This document shows, one piece after another, positions 8,397-16,525 of a stretch of DNA of 29,611 nt. Position 1 is the first letter of the stretch, and each line of letters starts with the position of its first letter. The translations under genes were made by a program, and so were the position numbers. This DNA comes from JBHOQX01 sp042408595. GTDB taxonomy: Bacteria; Chloroflexota; Chloroflexia; Chloroflexales; Roseiflexaceae. A model generated the notes under the pieces. It made no database searches and was not told the origin of the DNA. It saw only the letters and a list, made by a program, of their open reading frames with translations. Where the stretch lies: positions 1 to 29,611 of the forward strand of contig JBHOQX010000040.1 of the NCBI GenBank assembly GCA_042408595.1, read 5' to 3'.

Positions 8397-8428
8397 TGAC
8401 AAGGTGACAGGGTGACAAGCTGATGGGG
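8397..8428. repeat. Octamer tandem repeat TGACAAGG (4 units)
   Basis: Units TGACAAGG, TGACAGGG, TGACAAGC and TGATGGGG follow each other with an exact 8-base period, starting 5 bases after the fur stop. The same repeat recurs at 13871-13902 after the STAND ATPase gene. Confidence 0.8.
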
Positions 8429-8464
8429 CGAGGGCGCCGGGCGCAGGCCCCAGTCTCTCGCCCC
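8425..8464. terminator. Inverted repeat between convergent fur and dsbA-like genes
   Basis: GGGGCGAG (8425-8432) is perfectly complementary to CTCGCCCC (8457-8464), with an inner GGGC/GCCC hairpin in the loop. It sits between two convergent stops (8391 and 8506) and could act as a bidirectional terminator, but no T-tract is present on either side. Confidence 0.35.
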
Positions 8465-8482
8465 CGGTCCCTAGCCCCTAGC
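8462..8482. repeat. Heptamer tandem repeat CCCTAGC
   Basis: CCCTAGC at 8469-8475 and again at 8476-8482, preceded by a degenerate unit CCCCGGT at 8462-8468. This is the short tandem heptamer style also seen at 14636-14715, 20308-20365, 23493-23513 and 25431-25652. Confidence 0.6.
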
Positions 8483-8505
8483 TCTTGGCCTCATCACTCC
8501 TCATG

Positions 8506-9237
8506 TCACTTGCCGCTCGTTCCCAGTGCCGCGTCCAGCCGCTGCTGGAAGGCCGCGAACGGCAGCGCCCCGACGACCCGCTGATCGCCGATGTCGAAGA
8601 CCGGGCGAGAGCGCACGCCGGCTGCCTCGGCCGCGCGGGCGTCCGCCAGCACCGCCGCCCGGTGCTTGCCGCTCTGCAGGCAGGCCGCGAACGCCCCGAC
8701 GTCCAGCCCGAGCTCCCGGGCGAAGCCATTCAGCGCCGCGTTCAGGTCGCCCGCAGCATAGACATCTCCCTGCCGGCTGTAGAGCAGCTTCCGCATCTCC
8801 CAGAACTTCCCCTGGTCGCCGGCGCACTCCGAGGCCTCGCCGAGGCGCACCGATTCATCGCCAAGCTGCACCAGGTGGCGGTAGACCAGCCGCACCTTGC
8901 CCGGCGCGATGTACTGCTCGATAATCTGCGGCTCTGTCTCCATCACGTGGAGCGCGCAGGTCCCTCAGAGGAAATCCGAGTAGAACGTGAGCGTCACCGG
9001 TGCGTCCGGCCGGCCAAGGTAGTGGTAGCCCTCTGGTGTGACGCCCTGCGGGATGCCACTGCTCCCGGCAGCGGCGCTCGTAAGCGTGGCGACAGCCGAG
9101 GCGACAGCCGTGGTCGGCACGGCAGTCGGTTGCCGCGCGGCCGCTTGTGGGGCAGTTGGCTGCGGCGCGGCGGCCTGGCCGCCGCAGGCGGCGAGCAGCA
9201 CCAGGAGGATGATCAGCGAGATGATGGTTCGTTGCAT
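8506..9237 (-). CDS. DsbA-like thiol-disulfide oxidoreductase lipoprotein with in-frame TGA at the active site (candidate selenoprotein)
   Basis: Read through one TGA, this frame gives a complete 243-residue thioredoxin-fold lipoprotein of the DsbA/Thioredoxin_4 type. Residues 3-17 are a lipoprotein signal with lipobox LAAC (Cys18), then an Ala/Pro/Thr linker (19-65), then GYHYLGRPDAPVTLTFYSDF, which leads the active-site helix. The TGA (8965-8967) is codon 91, exactly where the first Cys of CxxC belongs: FL-U-GTC-ALHVMETEPQI, with Cys94 as partner. The second half is intact: ECAGDQGKFWEMR, CLQSG, and the cis-Pro loop SRPVFDIGDQRVVGA. There is no ribosome site before the GTG/ATG at 8946 or 8943, so the second half is not a separate gene. 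Ser or Cys decay elsewhere is not seen. Alternatives are a Cys (TGC/TGT) to TGA nonsense mutation or a read error. No Shine-Dalgarno is evident at ATG 9237. Confidence 0.8.
8926..8959 (-). promoter_or_regulatory. Candidate bacterial SECIS stem-loop
   Basis: Downstream of the TGA in the transcript, CTCCA (8948-8952) pairs perfectly with TGGAG (8938-8942), closing a five-base apical loop CGTGA (8943-8947). The loop begins 18 bases after the TGA and has G as its second base. Published bacterial SECIS rules ask for a G in the first two loop bases and a 16-37 base distance. An outer stem CTGCG (8955-8959) with CGCAG (8926-8930) encloses it. This was folded by eye only. Confidence 0.6.
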
Positions 9238-9297
9238 AGATTTGCGGCAGCACACGTTAGCGAGTACACACGGCAACGTTCTCTGATTAGAGGTACG

Positions 9298-10731
9298 CTA
9301 CCTCCGCGCGTGTGGGATGTACACCTTGCGAATGTTGCCGCTGTCCGGCGAGCCGGGCAGATCGCCTTGGGCGGGCGCGACCACGCGCCATTCCGGTCCT
9401 GGCGACGGGATCGGGCGCACGAGCCAGGCCGATCCGCTATTCAGGTGCAGTTGTGTCTCACCAGTCACGCGGTTGCTCCACAGCACATCTGCCAAGCCGT
9501 TGCGATCATAGTCGGTCGCGCCGACGATCTGCCAGTTCGGATCAGTAGATTGGGTCACGTGAGGCAGGCTGGCAATGTTGGTTGGATTACTGCCGGACAG
9601 CCACAGATCGGTCTGGCCGGTGACGCGGTGATACCAGAGCAGATCGGCAGCGTAATCACCGTTAAAATCGGCGATCGCTGCGACTAGCCAGTTCTGGTCG
9701 GGCAGCGCCCGCAGCTGGATCTCTTGGTAGAATCGATTTCCACCAACCGTCCAGATGGCCCACACGCGGTTCGCGCCTGTGCGCTGATTGCGCCAGAAGA
9801 TGTCATCGATCCCATCGGCGTTCCAATCGCCAGAACCGACAATACGCCAGTCGAAGTCCGCCTCCACACCAACTGCTCCTGGCGGAGGGTCCTCGAGGAT
9901 TTCAACGCCGTCCATGAAAAGCACGTAGACCGTGCCGGTTGTTTGGTGCCGAAAGAGAAGGTCAGCCTGGCCGTCGGCGTTATAGTCGCCGCTCCCAACC
10001 AGCCACCATTGCGGATCGCCGCGCCAGAGCTCGCGTGTCTGGACGCTGGCAAGCCCGCTCAGAATATTGAACCAGAGACGGTTCTCACGTTCCTGCAACC
10101 AGAGGATATCGCGCTGCGCATCGCCGTTGAAATCGGCGACGGCCTCGATTCGCCACTCAAAGCTCGGCTGAAGCAGGATTGTCCGTGCCGCGTATATCGT
10201 GCTCCCTTGCATCAAATATTGCTGCACGTCTCCGGTCTGCTGATCGCGCCAGAGAATGTCTGATCCCACGTGCGGAGCATTTTGTAGTCTACAGTCCAAA
10301 ACCGGATAGGTTTCCTGCTCCCAAGTATTGTAAACATTCAGATACCAGACTGTCACAGTTTGGCCCGGGTCACGGCTCCAGAGGATTGTTTCCAGAGCGT
10401 AATGCGACAGCGGCTGCCATTTGTCAGGATTGTAGCTATATTTTCGGTCGGGTGGCGCCCAATGGAAGATCGGTTGCCATAGCAACCACATGCGCTTCGC
10501 TGTCAATTGCCCTCCGCCGGCATCGTTGATATATACGTCCATGGGATGCGCGACCTGATCCTGGTACCACCCGCCCGCTGCCAAGAGCATCCCATCGCGA
10601 CAAACGAGCCGCGCGCTGTAGGCATTGCCGTCCGCGATCCGCCACCGCGCCACGGCTGCTGGCGGAAGCAGTCCTGTGGCCAGGATAAGACAAACCAGCG
10701 TGCCGACGCGCAGCATGGCAAGTCGCGTCAT
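9298..10731 (-). CDS. Secreted VCBS/FG-GAP repeat protein
   Basis: A 477-residue exported protein. Residues about 5-28 are a signal peptide (ending PPAAVA). After an N-terminal domain of unknown type (30-150), at least five VCBS/FG-GAP beta-propeller-like repeats follow, each with a D-x-[ND]-x-[DN]-G-x-x-D-[IVL] calcium-type loop: DFNGDAQRDILW, DYNADGQADLLF, DWNADGIDDIFW, DFNGDYAADLLW and DYDRNGLADVLW. Function is not determinable; such proteins are extracellular, often adhesive or scaffolding. The last residues are KVYIPHARR, close to the ending of the sugar dehydrogenase at 17098. ATG 10731 has AAGGAAGG 5-6 bases upstream. The stop is 61 bases from the oxidoreductase start on the same strand, so the two may be co-transcribed. 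Confidence 0.88.
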   Translation of the reverse strand: MTRLAMLRVGTLVCLILATGLLPPAAVARWRIADGNAYSARLVCRDGMLLAAGGWYQDQVAHPMDVYINDAGGGQLTAKRMWLLWQPIFHWAPPDRKYSYNPDKWQPLSHYALETILWSRDPGQTVTVWYLNVYNTWEQETYPVLDCRLQNAPHVGSDILWRDQQTGDVQQYLMQGSTIYAARTILLQPSFEWRIEAVADFNGDAQRDILWLQERENRLWFNILSGLASVQTRELWRGDPQWWLVGSGDYNADGQADLLFRHQTTGTVYVLFMDGVEILEDPPPGAVGVEADFDWRIVGSGDWNADGIDDIFWRNQRTGANRVWAIWTVGGNRFYQEIQLRALPDQNWLVAAIADFNGDYAADLLWYHRVTGQTDLWLSGSNPTNIASLPHVTQSTDPNWQIVGATDYDRNGLADVLWSNRVTGETQLHLNSGSAWLVRPIPSPGPEWRVVAPAQGDLPGSPDSGNIRKVYIPHARR

Positions 10732-11055
10732 ACCGGCCTTCCTTGATGTCTATGATGTTTCATGACAAAGGAGCAACAGGGCGCGGATCCAGAGAATCGT
10801 ACTATAGCATCTGGTAAGGCTAAAGTCTAGCGCGGCCGAGGTTGAGATTAGGTTAAACAGGCGCAGCGACACTTGAGGCCCTTTCCAGATCATAGCGCAT
10901 GGTGTACACTTTCGCCAACGCGCTATGGGCTATATCTGCTGGTCGAGCCAGAGTGCATGTCACAGGGCTCAGAAGATGGTAGCCGTGTCGCGCGACATGC
11001 GGCAGCGCCTCCCACGTCAGATCGTGCCGTACGCTTGAAACACGGCGCAAAACCT
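10732..11055. other. Divergent intergenic region (VCBS gene / STAND ATPase gene)
   Basis: A 324-base gap between divergent genes. It holds a good minus-strand promoter (10801-10829) and two small perfect palindromes nearer the ATPase gene: GTGTACAC (10902-10909) and TGTCGCGCGACA (10986-10997). The latter could be an operator. The plus frame is open from 10873 and would add 61 residues to the ATPase, but they look unlike a protein domain. No convincing plus-strand promoter was found. Confidence 0.5.
10801..10829 (-). promoter_or_regulatory. Extended -10 promoter of the VCBS gene
   Basis: On the minus strand TGCTATAGT forms an extended -10 (TATAGT at 10801-10806), with TAGACT (10824-10829) 17 bases upstream as a 4-of-6 match to the -35 consensus. 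The leader to ATG 10731 would be about 60 bases. Confidence 0.55.
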
Positions 11056-13881
11056 ATGGATCAACCAGATTCTCCCATCGGCGCGGTTTATGTGCGTGGC
11101 GCGGGAGTCGTATCTGGCCCGGCGGTCGGCGCGAACTTCGGCACCATCAACTACTTCGGCCCGGGTAGCGCGCCACTGCATCAACTGCGCGCACCGCTTG
11201 CCACTTTCGTCGGGCGCGAGGCCGAGCTCGCCGCCGTACTCGCCGCGCTCCGCCCCGACGCGCAGCCGGCAGCCGCGCCCGCCGTGGCGATCTGCGGCAT
11301 GGGTGGCCTTGGCAAGACCGAGCTCGCCATCCGCGCCGCGCATGCGCTCGCGGCGGATTACCCGGACGCGCAGCTGGTCGTCGAGCTGCGCGCCAGCGAT
11401 CTGGGGCCGGCCCGCACTGCGGCGGATGGCCTGCGTGATGTTATCCGCACCTTCGACCGCTTCGCCGCACTGCCGGACGATGTTGATGCCCTGGCCGCAC
11501 TCTACCGTGGCCACCTCAGCGGCCGGCGTGGGCTGGTCCTGGTGGATGATGCGCCCGATCTGGCCAGCGTCCGGCCCTTCCTACCCCCTGCTGGCTGCAC
11601 ATTGATCGTCACCTCGCGCACCCGCCTACGGATCGCCGGGTTGCTGGCATGCATCACCCCTGGCCTCTTCGCGCGCGAGGAATCGTGGCAGGTGCTACGC
11701 GCCGCTGCGCCGGATGTCCGCGACGAGCAGGGACTCGACCGCCTGCTAGGCTACTGCGGCGACCTGCCCCTGGCCGTGCAGGTCGTCGCCTCTACCCTTG
11801 CCGAGGATGAAACGGCGACACCAGAGGAATTGGTGTCGCGGCTGGGGGACGAGCAACAGCGGCGGCGCAAACTTTCTAACGTCCGTGCTGTGCTTAGCGT
11901 AAGCGACCGTCTGCTGGAGCGGGCTGATCCGGCACTGGCGCGCCGCTGGCGCATGCTCGCAGCTTGTGGCGCGCCATTCGCGGCTGCTGTCGCCGCGGCG
12001 ATCTGGGACGAGCCAGACCTCTCCGAGGTGGAAGATAGCCTGGCACGCCTGCTGAAGCGCTCGCTGCTGTTCTACGACCGTGCGACGCGGCTGTATCACA
12101 TGCACGATCTGTTGCGCGAAGTCGCGCGCGAGCGCCAGCCTGCCGCAGACGAGCAAACGGCGCGTGTTCGGCACGCCACGCATTTTCTGGCGCTCGCGCG
12201 CGAGGCCGACCGGCTGTTTGCTCAGGGCGGCGAGCAGGCCCGCGCCGGTCTGGCGCTGTTTGATGGCGCCTGGCTTCACATTCGCGCGGCGGCCGCCTGG
12301 GTCGCGGCCACTCCGCTGCCGGAGACCGACGTGCTCTGCGTCGATCAGGCCGAGCGCGGGTCGATCTTGGAGCTGCGCGCCCAGCCGCGCGAGCTGGTCG
12401 TCTGGTACAGTGCGTCAGCAGCAGCGGCGCGCCGGCTGGGGCGCGCCCGCGACGAGGCGTATGCGTTGCTCGCGCTTGGCAATGGCCTGCTGCTATCCGG
12501 CGATGTGGCTGCCGCTGCCGAGCCACTTAAAAAGGGGCTCGCGACTCTGCGGCAGCAGCATGAGCCACATGGCGAGGCGTTAGCGTTGTATCTGCTCGGG
12601 CAGGCGGCCTATGCCCGCGGGCAATGGCCCGAAGCCGAACGCGACTACCGTGCAGCCCTTGCGCTTGCCGAGCAGTCGGGTGCGGCGCAAACCGCCGCGC
12701 GCAGCCGCGACTCGCTCGGAGTCCTGCTGGCATATACGCAGTCGTTCGACGAGGCGATCCGAGTGCTCAGCGAAGCGCGCGCCGCCTTCGAGGCACTGGG
12801 CGACCAGATCGGACGCGCGCGAACGCTCGATCATCTCAGTGATGTGTATGTGCAGGCCAGCCGCTACGACCGGGCGCTGGAGTGCGCCGAGACGCTGCGC
12901 GCGATCGCCGAGGAGCACGGCGATGCCATCCGGATCGGCGAAGCGCATCACACGATGGGCATCGTCCACTGGCAGGCTGGCCGCTATGACGCCGCGCTGG
13001 CTGCGCTGCGACAGTCGGTGACGACGATGAGCCAGATCGGCTATCGCCCCGGCGCGGTTGCCCCCAAAAGCGACCTTGCCGGTGTCCATGCCGAACAGGG
13101 TGATTATGCTGAGGCGATGCGTGCGCTTGGGTCGGCCCTGGAAGATGCGACAGCGACCGGCAACATCCAGGCGCTCGGACTGATCGTCGGGAACGCCGGC
13201 GAGGTGTACCGACTCCAGGGCGAGGATACCCGCGCCCTTGCTTGCTTCACGCGGGCGCTGGCCATCACACTCGACCTGAACGACCGTCCGGGAACGCCGC
13301 CGCTCCTGGGGAACATCGCGCTCGTGCTGGCGCGCGGCGGCGAGCGGGAGCAGGCGGCGCGCATCCTGCGCCGCGCCGCCGCGCTGGATCGGGACCTCGG
13401 GGTGGCATACGGCCTGTGCGACGATCTGTTTCACCTGGCGCTGCTGGCAGAGGAGCAGGGCCACCCAGTGGAAGCCGCCCGGCTGAGCCGCGAGGCACTC
13501 GCTGTGGCCCGCGAGGCCGGGCGACGCGACATCGAGCTAGAGGCGCTGCTTCTGGCGGCGCGGCTCCGACCGGAGCGCGGGGCGGCGGCGAAGGCGACCG
13601 AGGCGCTGCTCGAAGTGTGGCAGGCGCCGCACGAGCAGGCGGCGATTCATTTTCAGCTCTGGCGGCTCGACACGGAACGCGCGGCGTCGCAGGCTGCCGC
13701 CGCCGAGGCGTACCGCCGGCTGCATGAGCGTACGCCGAATGTCGGCTACCGCGAGCGCTATCAGGAGCTAACGGGAGAGGCGCTTCCCGTACCTGCCCCG
13801 CTCCCGCCGCTCCCGGAGGATGTGCTCGGCCCGACACCGCCACTCGACGCGCTGCTGGCGCGGGCAGGGGTGACACGATGA
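11056..13881 (+). CDS. NB-ARC/TPR STAND ATPase
   Basis: A 941-residue STAND (AP-ATPase) protein, a signal-gated NTPase switch. A short N-terminal Gly/Asn-rich preamble (GAGVVSGPAVGANFGTINYF) precedes the NB-ARC core. Visible core motifs are Walker A GMGGLGKT (81-88), Walker B LVLVDD (160-165), sensor TSRTR (186-190), GDLPLA (235-240) and an MHD motif MHDL (349-352). From about 440 to 850 there are TPR-like helical repeats with ALALYLLGQAAYARGQ and LGNGLLLSGDVAAA style units, the sensor part. No separate effector or DNA-binding domain is seen, so the output is unknown; regulator and phage-defence roles are both possible. ATG 11056 is chosen because the preamble begins there, although the ribosome site is weak. 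The stop codon lies inside an octamer repeat. Confidence 0.88.
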   Translation: MDQPDSPIGAVYVRGAGVVSGPAVGANFGTINYFGPGSAPLHQLRAPLATFVGREAELAAVLAALRPDAQPAAAPAVAICGMGGLGKTELAIRAAHALAADYPDAQLVVELRASDLGPARTAADGLRDVIRTFDRFAALPDDVDALAALYRGHLSGRRGLVLVDDAPDLASVRPFLPPAGCTLIVTSRTRLRIAGLLACITPGLFAREESWQVLRAAAPDVRDEQGLDRLLGYCGDLPLAVQVVASTLAEDETATPEELVSRLGDEQQRRRKLSNVRAVLSVSDRLLERADPALARRWRMLAACGAPFAAAVAAAIWDEPDLSEVEDSLARLLKRSLLFYDRATRLYHMHDLLREVARERQPAADEQTARVRHATHFLALAREADRLFAQGGEQARAGLALFDGAWLHIRAAAAWVAATPLPETDVLCVDQAERGSILELRAQPRELVVWYSASAAAARRLGRARDEAYALLALGNGLLLSGDVAAAAEPLKKGLATLRQQHEPHGEALALYLLGQAAYARGQWPEAERDYRAALALAEQSGAAQTAARSRDSLGVLLAYTQSFDEAIRVLSEARAAFEALGDQIGRARTLDHLSDVYVQASRYDRALECAETLRAIAEEHGDAIRIGEAHHTMGIVHWQAGRYDAALAALRQSVTTMSQIGYRPGAVAPKSDLAGVHAEQGDYAEAMRALGSALEDATATGNIQALGLIVGNAGEVYRLQGEDTRALACFTRALAITLDLNDRPGTPPLLGNIALVLARGGEREQAARILRRAAALDRDLGVAYGLCDDLFHLALLAEEQGHPVEAARLSREALAVAREAGRRDIELEALLLAARLRPERGAAAKATEALLEVWQAPHEQAAIHFQLWRLDTERAASQAAAAEAYRRLHERTPNVGYRERYQELTGEALPVPAPLPPLPEDVLGPTPPLDALLARAGVTR

Positions 13882-13902
13882 CACAGTGACAAGCTGACGA
13901 AG
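13871..13902. repeat. Octamer tandem repeat TGACACGA/TGACAAGC (4 units)
   Basis: TGAC recurs at 13871, 13879, 13887 and 13895 with an exact 8-base period. The array overlaps the end of the STAND gene, and its second unit supplies the TGA stop (13879-13881). It matches the array at 8397-8428, including the shared GTGACAAGCTGA stretch. Confidence 0.8.
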
Positions 13903-13957
13903 CACTATGTGTTCCCTTGTTCCTCTGTCCTCGGTGCGCGTTCCTGCGCGGATGAGC

Positions 13958-16489
13958 TTATGCTCCCGCTTCGCTGCTGTCCACCCCCACGCCGGCTGGC
14001 ACAGCGGGTGGCTCGGTCGCGCGCGGCTCGAGCGCGGCGTCGAGCACCTCGTCGATCGTCTCGGCGAAGACGAACGCCAGTTCCCGGCGCACCTCGTCCG
14101 GCACATCTTCGAGATCTGGCTGGTTGCGGCGCGGCAGGATGACGGTCTGGATGCCGGCGCGGTGCGCCGCCAGCACCTTCTCCTTGATCCCACCGACCGG
14201 CAGCACCCGCCCGCGCAGCGTGATCTCGCCGGTCATCGCCAGGCGCTGGCGCACCGGCCGGCCGGTCAGCAGCGAGGCCAACGCCGTGGCCATCGCCGTG
14301 CCGGCCGAGGGGCCGTCCTTCGGTACCGCGCCGGCCGGGACGTGCAGATGGATGTCGATCCTGGCGAACAACTGCGGGTCGATCCCGAGCCGCGCCGCCT
14401 CGGAGCGCACCACCGAGAGCGCGGCCTGCGCCGATTCCTTCATCACGTCGCCAAGTTGTCCGGTGAGCAGGAACCCCTTGCTCCCGGGCATGAGCGTCGC
14501 CTCGATAAACACGATGTCGCCGCCGACCGGCGTCCAGACCAGGCCGATCACGATCCCGGGTCGGTCGATCCGCTCGGTGACCTCGGTGTAGTAGCGCCGC
14601 CGTCCCAGGAACTCCCGCACCAACGCAGGCGTCACCACCAGGGGTTCAGGGGTCAGGGGTCGGGGCTCAGCATGCACGGTATCAGGCGTATTTTCTGACC
14701 CCTGCCTCCCGACCCACGTTCCCTCGCGCTCGGCGAGCTGCCGTGTCACCTTGCGGCACACGGCGGCGATCTCGCGCTCCAGGTTGCGCACGCCGGCCTC
14801 GCGGGTGTATTCCTCGATGATCGTCTCCAGTGCTGCGTCGGTCATCTGCAGCTCGTCCGGCGAGAGGGCATGCTCGGCCAGTTGCTCCGGCAGCAGGTAG
14901 CGCCGGGCGATCTCCAGCTTCTCGCGCAACGTGTAGCCGGCGAGCTGGATGACCTCCATTCGGTCGAGGAGCGGCGCGGGGATCGACTGCAGGGTGTTGG
15001 CCGTGGCGATGAACAGCACCGGCGAGAGGTCCCAGGCGACATCCAGGTAGTGGTCGCGGAAGGCGTGGTTCTGCTCCGGGTCGAGCACCTCCAGCAATGC
15101 CGAGGATGGATCGCCGCGGAAATCCGCGCCGAGCTTGTCCACCTCGTCCAGCATAAAGACCGGGTTGTTGACGCCGACCCGGCGGATGGCCTGGATGATC
15201 GTCCCCGGCATGGCGCCGATGTACGTGCGGCGGTGGCCGCGGATCTCGGCTTCGTCGCGCACGCCGCCGAGGGCGACGCGGTAGAACTTGCGGCCCATGG
15301 CGCGGGCAATCGAGCGCCCCAGGCTGGTCTTGCCCACGCCGGGCGGCCCGACAAAGCACAGGATCGCGCCACGCGGGTTGGCGGTGGCTGCGCCCAACCG
15401 CGCGCGGCGCAGCGCCCGCACCGCCAGGTACTCCAGGATACGCTCCTTGACCTTCTCCAGGTCGTAGTGATCCTCGTCCAGCACCTGCCGCGCGAAGGCG
15501 ACATCGATCACGTCGTCGGTATGCTTCTGCCACGGCAGGCTGACGAGCGTCTCGAGGTACGAGCGGATGATGCCGTATTCGGCGGCGGCGGGGGCCATGT
15601 CCGCCAGGCGGTTCAGTTCGCGTTCGGCCTGGGCGCGCGCCTCCTCGCTCATGCCGGCCTCGGCGATCGCCGCCCGCAGCCGCTCGACCTCGGCGGCGGC
15701 CCCTTCGTCCTCGCCCAGCTCCTTGCGGATGGCGCGCAGTTGTTCGCGCAGGAAGTACTCGCGCTGGCTCTTGTCGATCCCGGTCTGCACCTGGGTCTGG
15801 ATCTCGCGCCCGAGCCGGAGCACTTCCAACTCGCGTGTCAGAATCTCGCTCAGGCGCTTGAGCTTGTCCCGCACGGCGGTCAATTCGAGCACATGCTGGC
15901 GCTCGGCGGCGCTGCTGCGGAACAGCGTCGTCACGGCCAGCAGGTAGGCCAGCCGGCGCGGGTCGTCCTCGCTGGCGATCTGCGCCTGCAACTCGTCGCT
16001 GGGGTTCGGCAGGAGGCGCAGCATCTCGATGGCGAGGGTCGCGCAGTTGCGCATCAGCGCCTGGGTCTCAAGGTCGTCGGTTAGCACGTCCGGCAGGACG
16101 CGGACGCGGGCGCGGATGTACGGCTCGGTCTGGATGATCGCGTCGATCACGATCCGCTCGATCCCCTGCACAGCGACGCGCAGTGTCCCATCCGGCAGGC
16201 GCAGCAGGCGGTGCACCACGGCGGCCGTGCCGACGTGGTAGAAGTCGTCGGGGGTGATCCGCTCCGGGCGCTGATCTTCGTTTTTCAGCGTCACCAGCCC
16301 GACCATCCGCTCACCGAGCATGGCGTCGTCGATCAGGCGCACGGACTGCTCCTGCCCGACCGCAAGCGGGATGACCGTCAGTGGGTAGACGACGACATTG
16401 AAGAGCGGGAGGATGGCGAGCTCGGCAGGGATGGTTGGCGGCGCGCCCGGCGGTGCGGCGGCCGCCGGCTCACGTTCGGGTTCGCTCAC
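13958..16489 (-). CDS. lon: ATP-dependent Lon protease
   Basis: A cytosolic AAA+ serine protease that degrades misfolded and regulatory proteins. The 843-residue chain has the LonA order: N-terminal substrate domain (about 20-215), coiled-coil-rich region (215-300), and AAA+ module with Walker A GPPGVGKT (381-388) and Walker B FMLDE (445-449). The protease domain follows with catalytic Ser728 in PKDGPSAG and Lys769 in GGIKEK. The linker between AAA+ and protease domains (594-618) is expanded by a low-complexity segment encoded by a heptamer repeat (14636-14715). The start is GTG 16489, with GGAG 7-8 bases upstream, 36 bases after the hsp20 stop, so hsp20 and lon form an operon. It converges with the STAND gene. 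Confidence 0.96.
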   Translation of the reverse strand: MSEPEREPAAAAPPGAPPTIPAELAILPLFNVVVYPLTVIPLAVGQEQSVRLIDDAMLGERMVGLVTLKNEDQRPERITPDDFYHVGTAAVVHRLLRLPDGTLRVAVQGIERIVIDAIIQTEPYIRARVRVLPDVLTDDLETQALMRNCATLAIEMLRLLPNPSDELQAQIASEDDPRRLAYLLAVTTLFRSSAAERQHVLELTAVRDKLKRLSEILTRELEVLRLGREIQTQVQTGIDKSQREYFLREQLRAIRKELGEDEGAAAEVERLRAAIAEAGMSEEARAQAERELNRLADMAPAAAEYGIIRSYLETLVSLPWQKHTDDVIDVAFARQVLDEDHYDLEKVKERILEYLAVRALRRARLGAATANPRGAILCFVGPPGVGKTSLGRSIARAMGRKFYRVALGGVRDEAEIRGHRRTYIGAMPGTIIQAIRRVGVNNPVFMLDEVDKLGADFRGDPSSALLEVLDPEQNHAFRDHYLDVAWDLSPVLFIATANTLQSIPAPLLDRMEVIQLAGYTLREKLEIARRYLLPEQLAEHALSPDELQMTDAALETIIEEYTREAGVRNLEREIAAVCRKVTRQLAEREGTWVGRQGSENTPDTVHAEPRPLTPEPLVVTPALVREFLGRRRYYTEVTERIDRPGIVIGLVWTPVGGDIVFIEATLMPGSKGFLLTGQLGDVMKESAQAALSVVRSEAARLGIDPQLFARIDIHLHVPAGAVPKDGPSAGTAMATALASLLTGRPVRQRLAMTGEITLRGRVLPVGGIKEKVLAAHRAGIQTVILPRRNQPDLEDVPDEVRRELAFVFAETIDEVLDAALEPRATEPPAVPAGVGVDSSEAGA
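14636..14715. repeat. Heptamer/inverted repeat inside lon
   Basis: The 14641-14671 arm is a run of GGGGTTCA, GGGGTCA, GGGGTCG and GGGCTCA units. The 14694-14715 arm (CTGACCCCTGCCTCCCGACC) is its imperfect reverse complement, about 16 of 21 positions by eye. In between lies a 22-base spacer. The insertion keeps the lon frame and encodes residues about 594-618. Confidence 0.65.
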
Positions 16490-16525
16490 AGGTCACTCCA
16501 TCGAGCCGGCGCGGCGAACGCCAGC

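Noticed and set aside
8941..8967. Calling the two halves around the TGA two separate genes
   Set aside because: The second half has no ribosome site or signal and starts inside the active-site helix; the first half ends at the active site. They form one protein in one frame.
8485..9687. 400-residue plus-strand open frame opposite the DsbA-like and VCBS genes
   Set aside because: GC-rich shadow frame; no domain, ribosome site or sensible composition.
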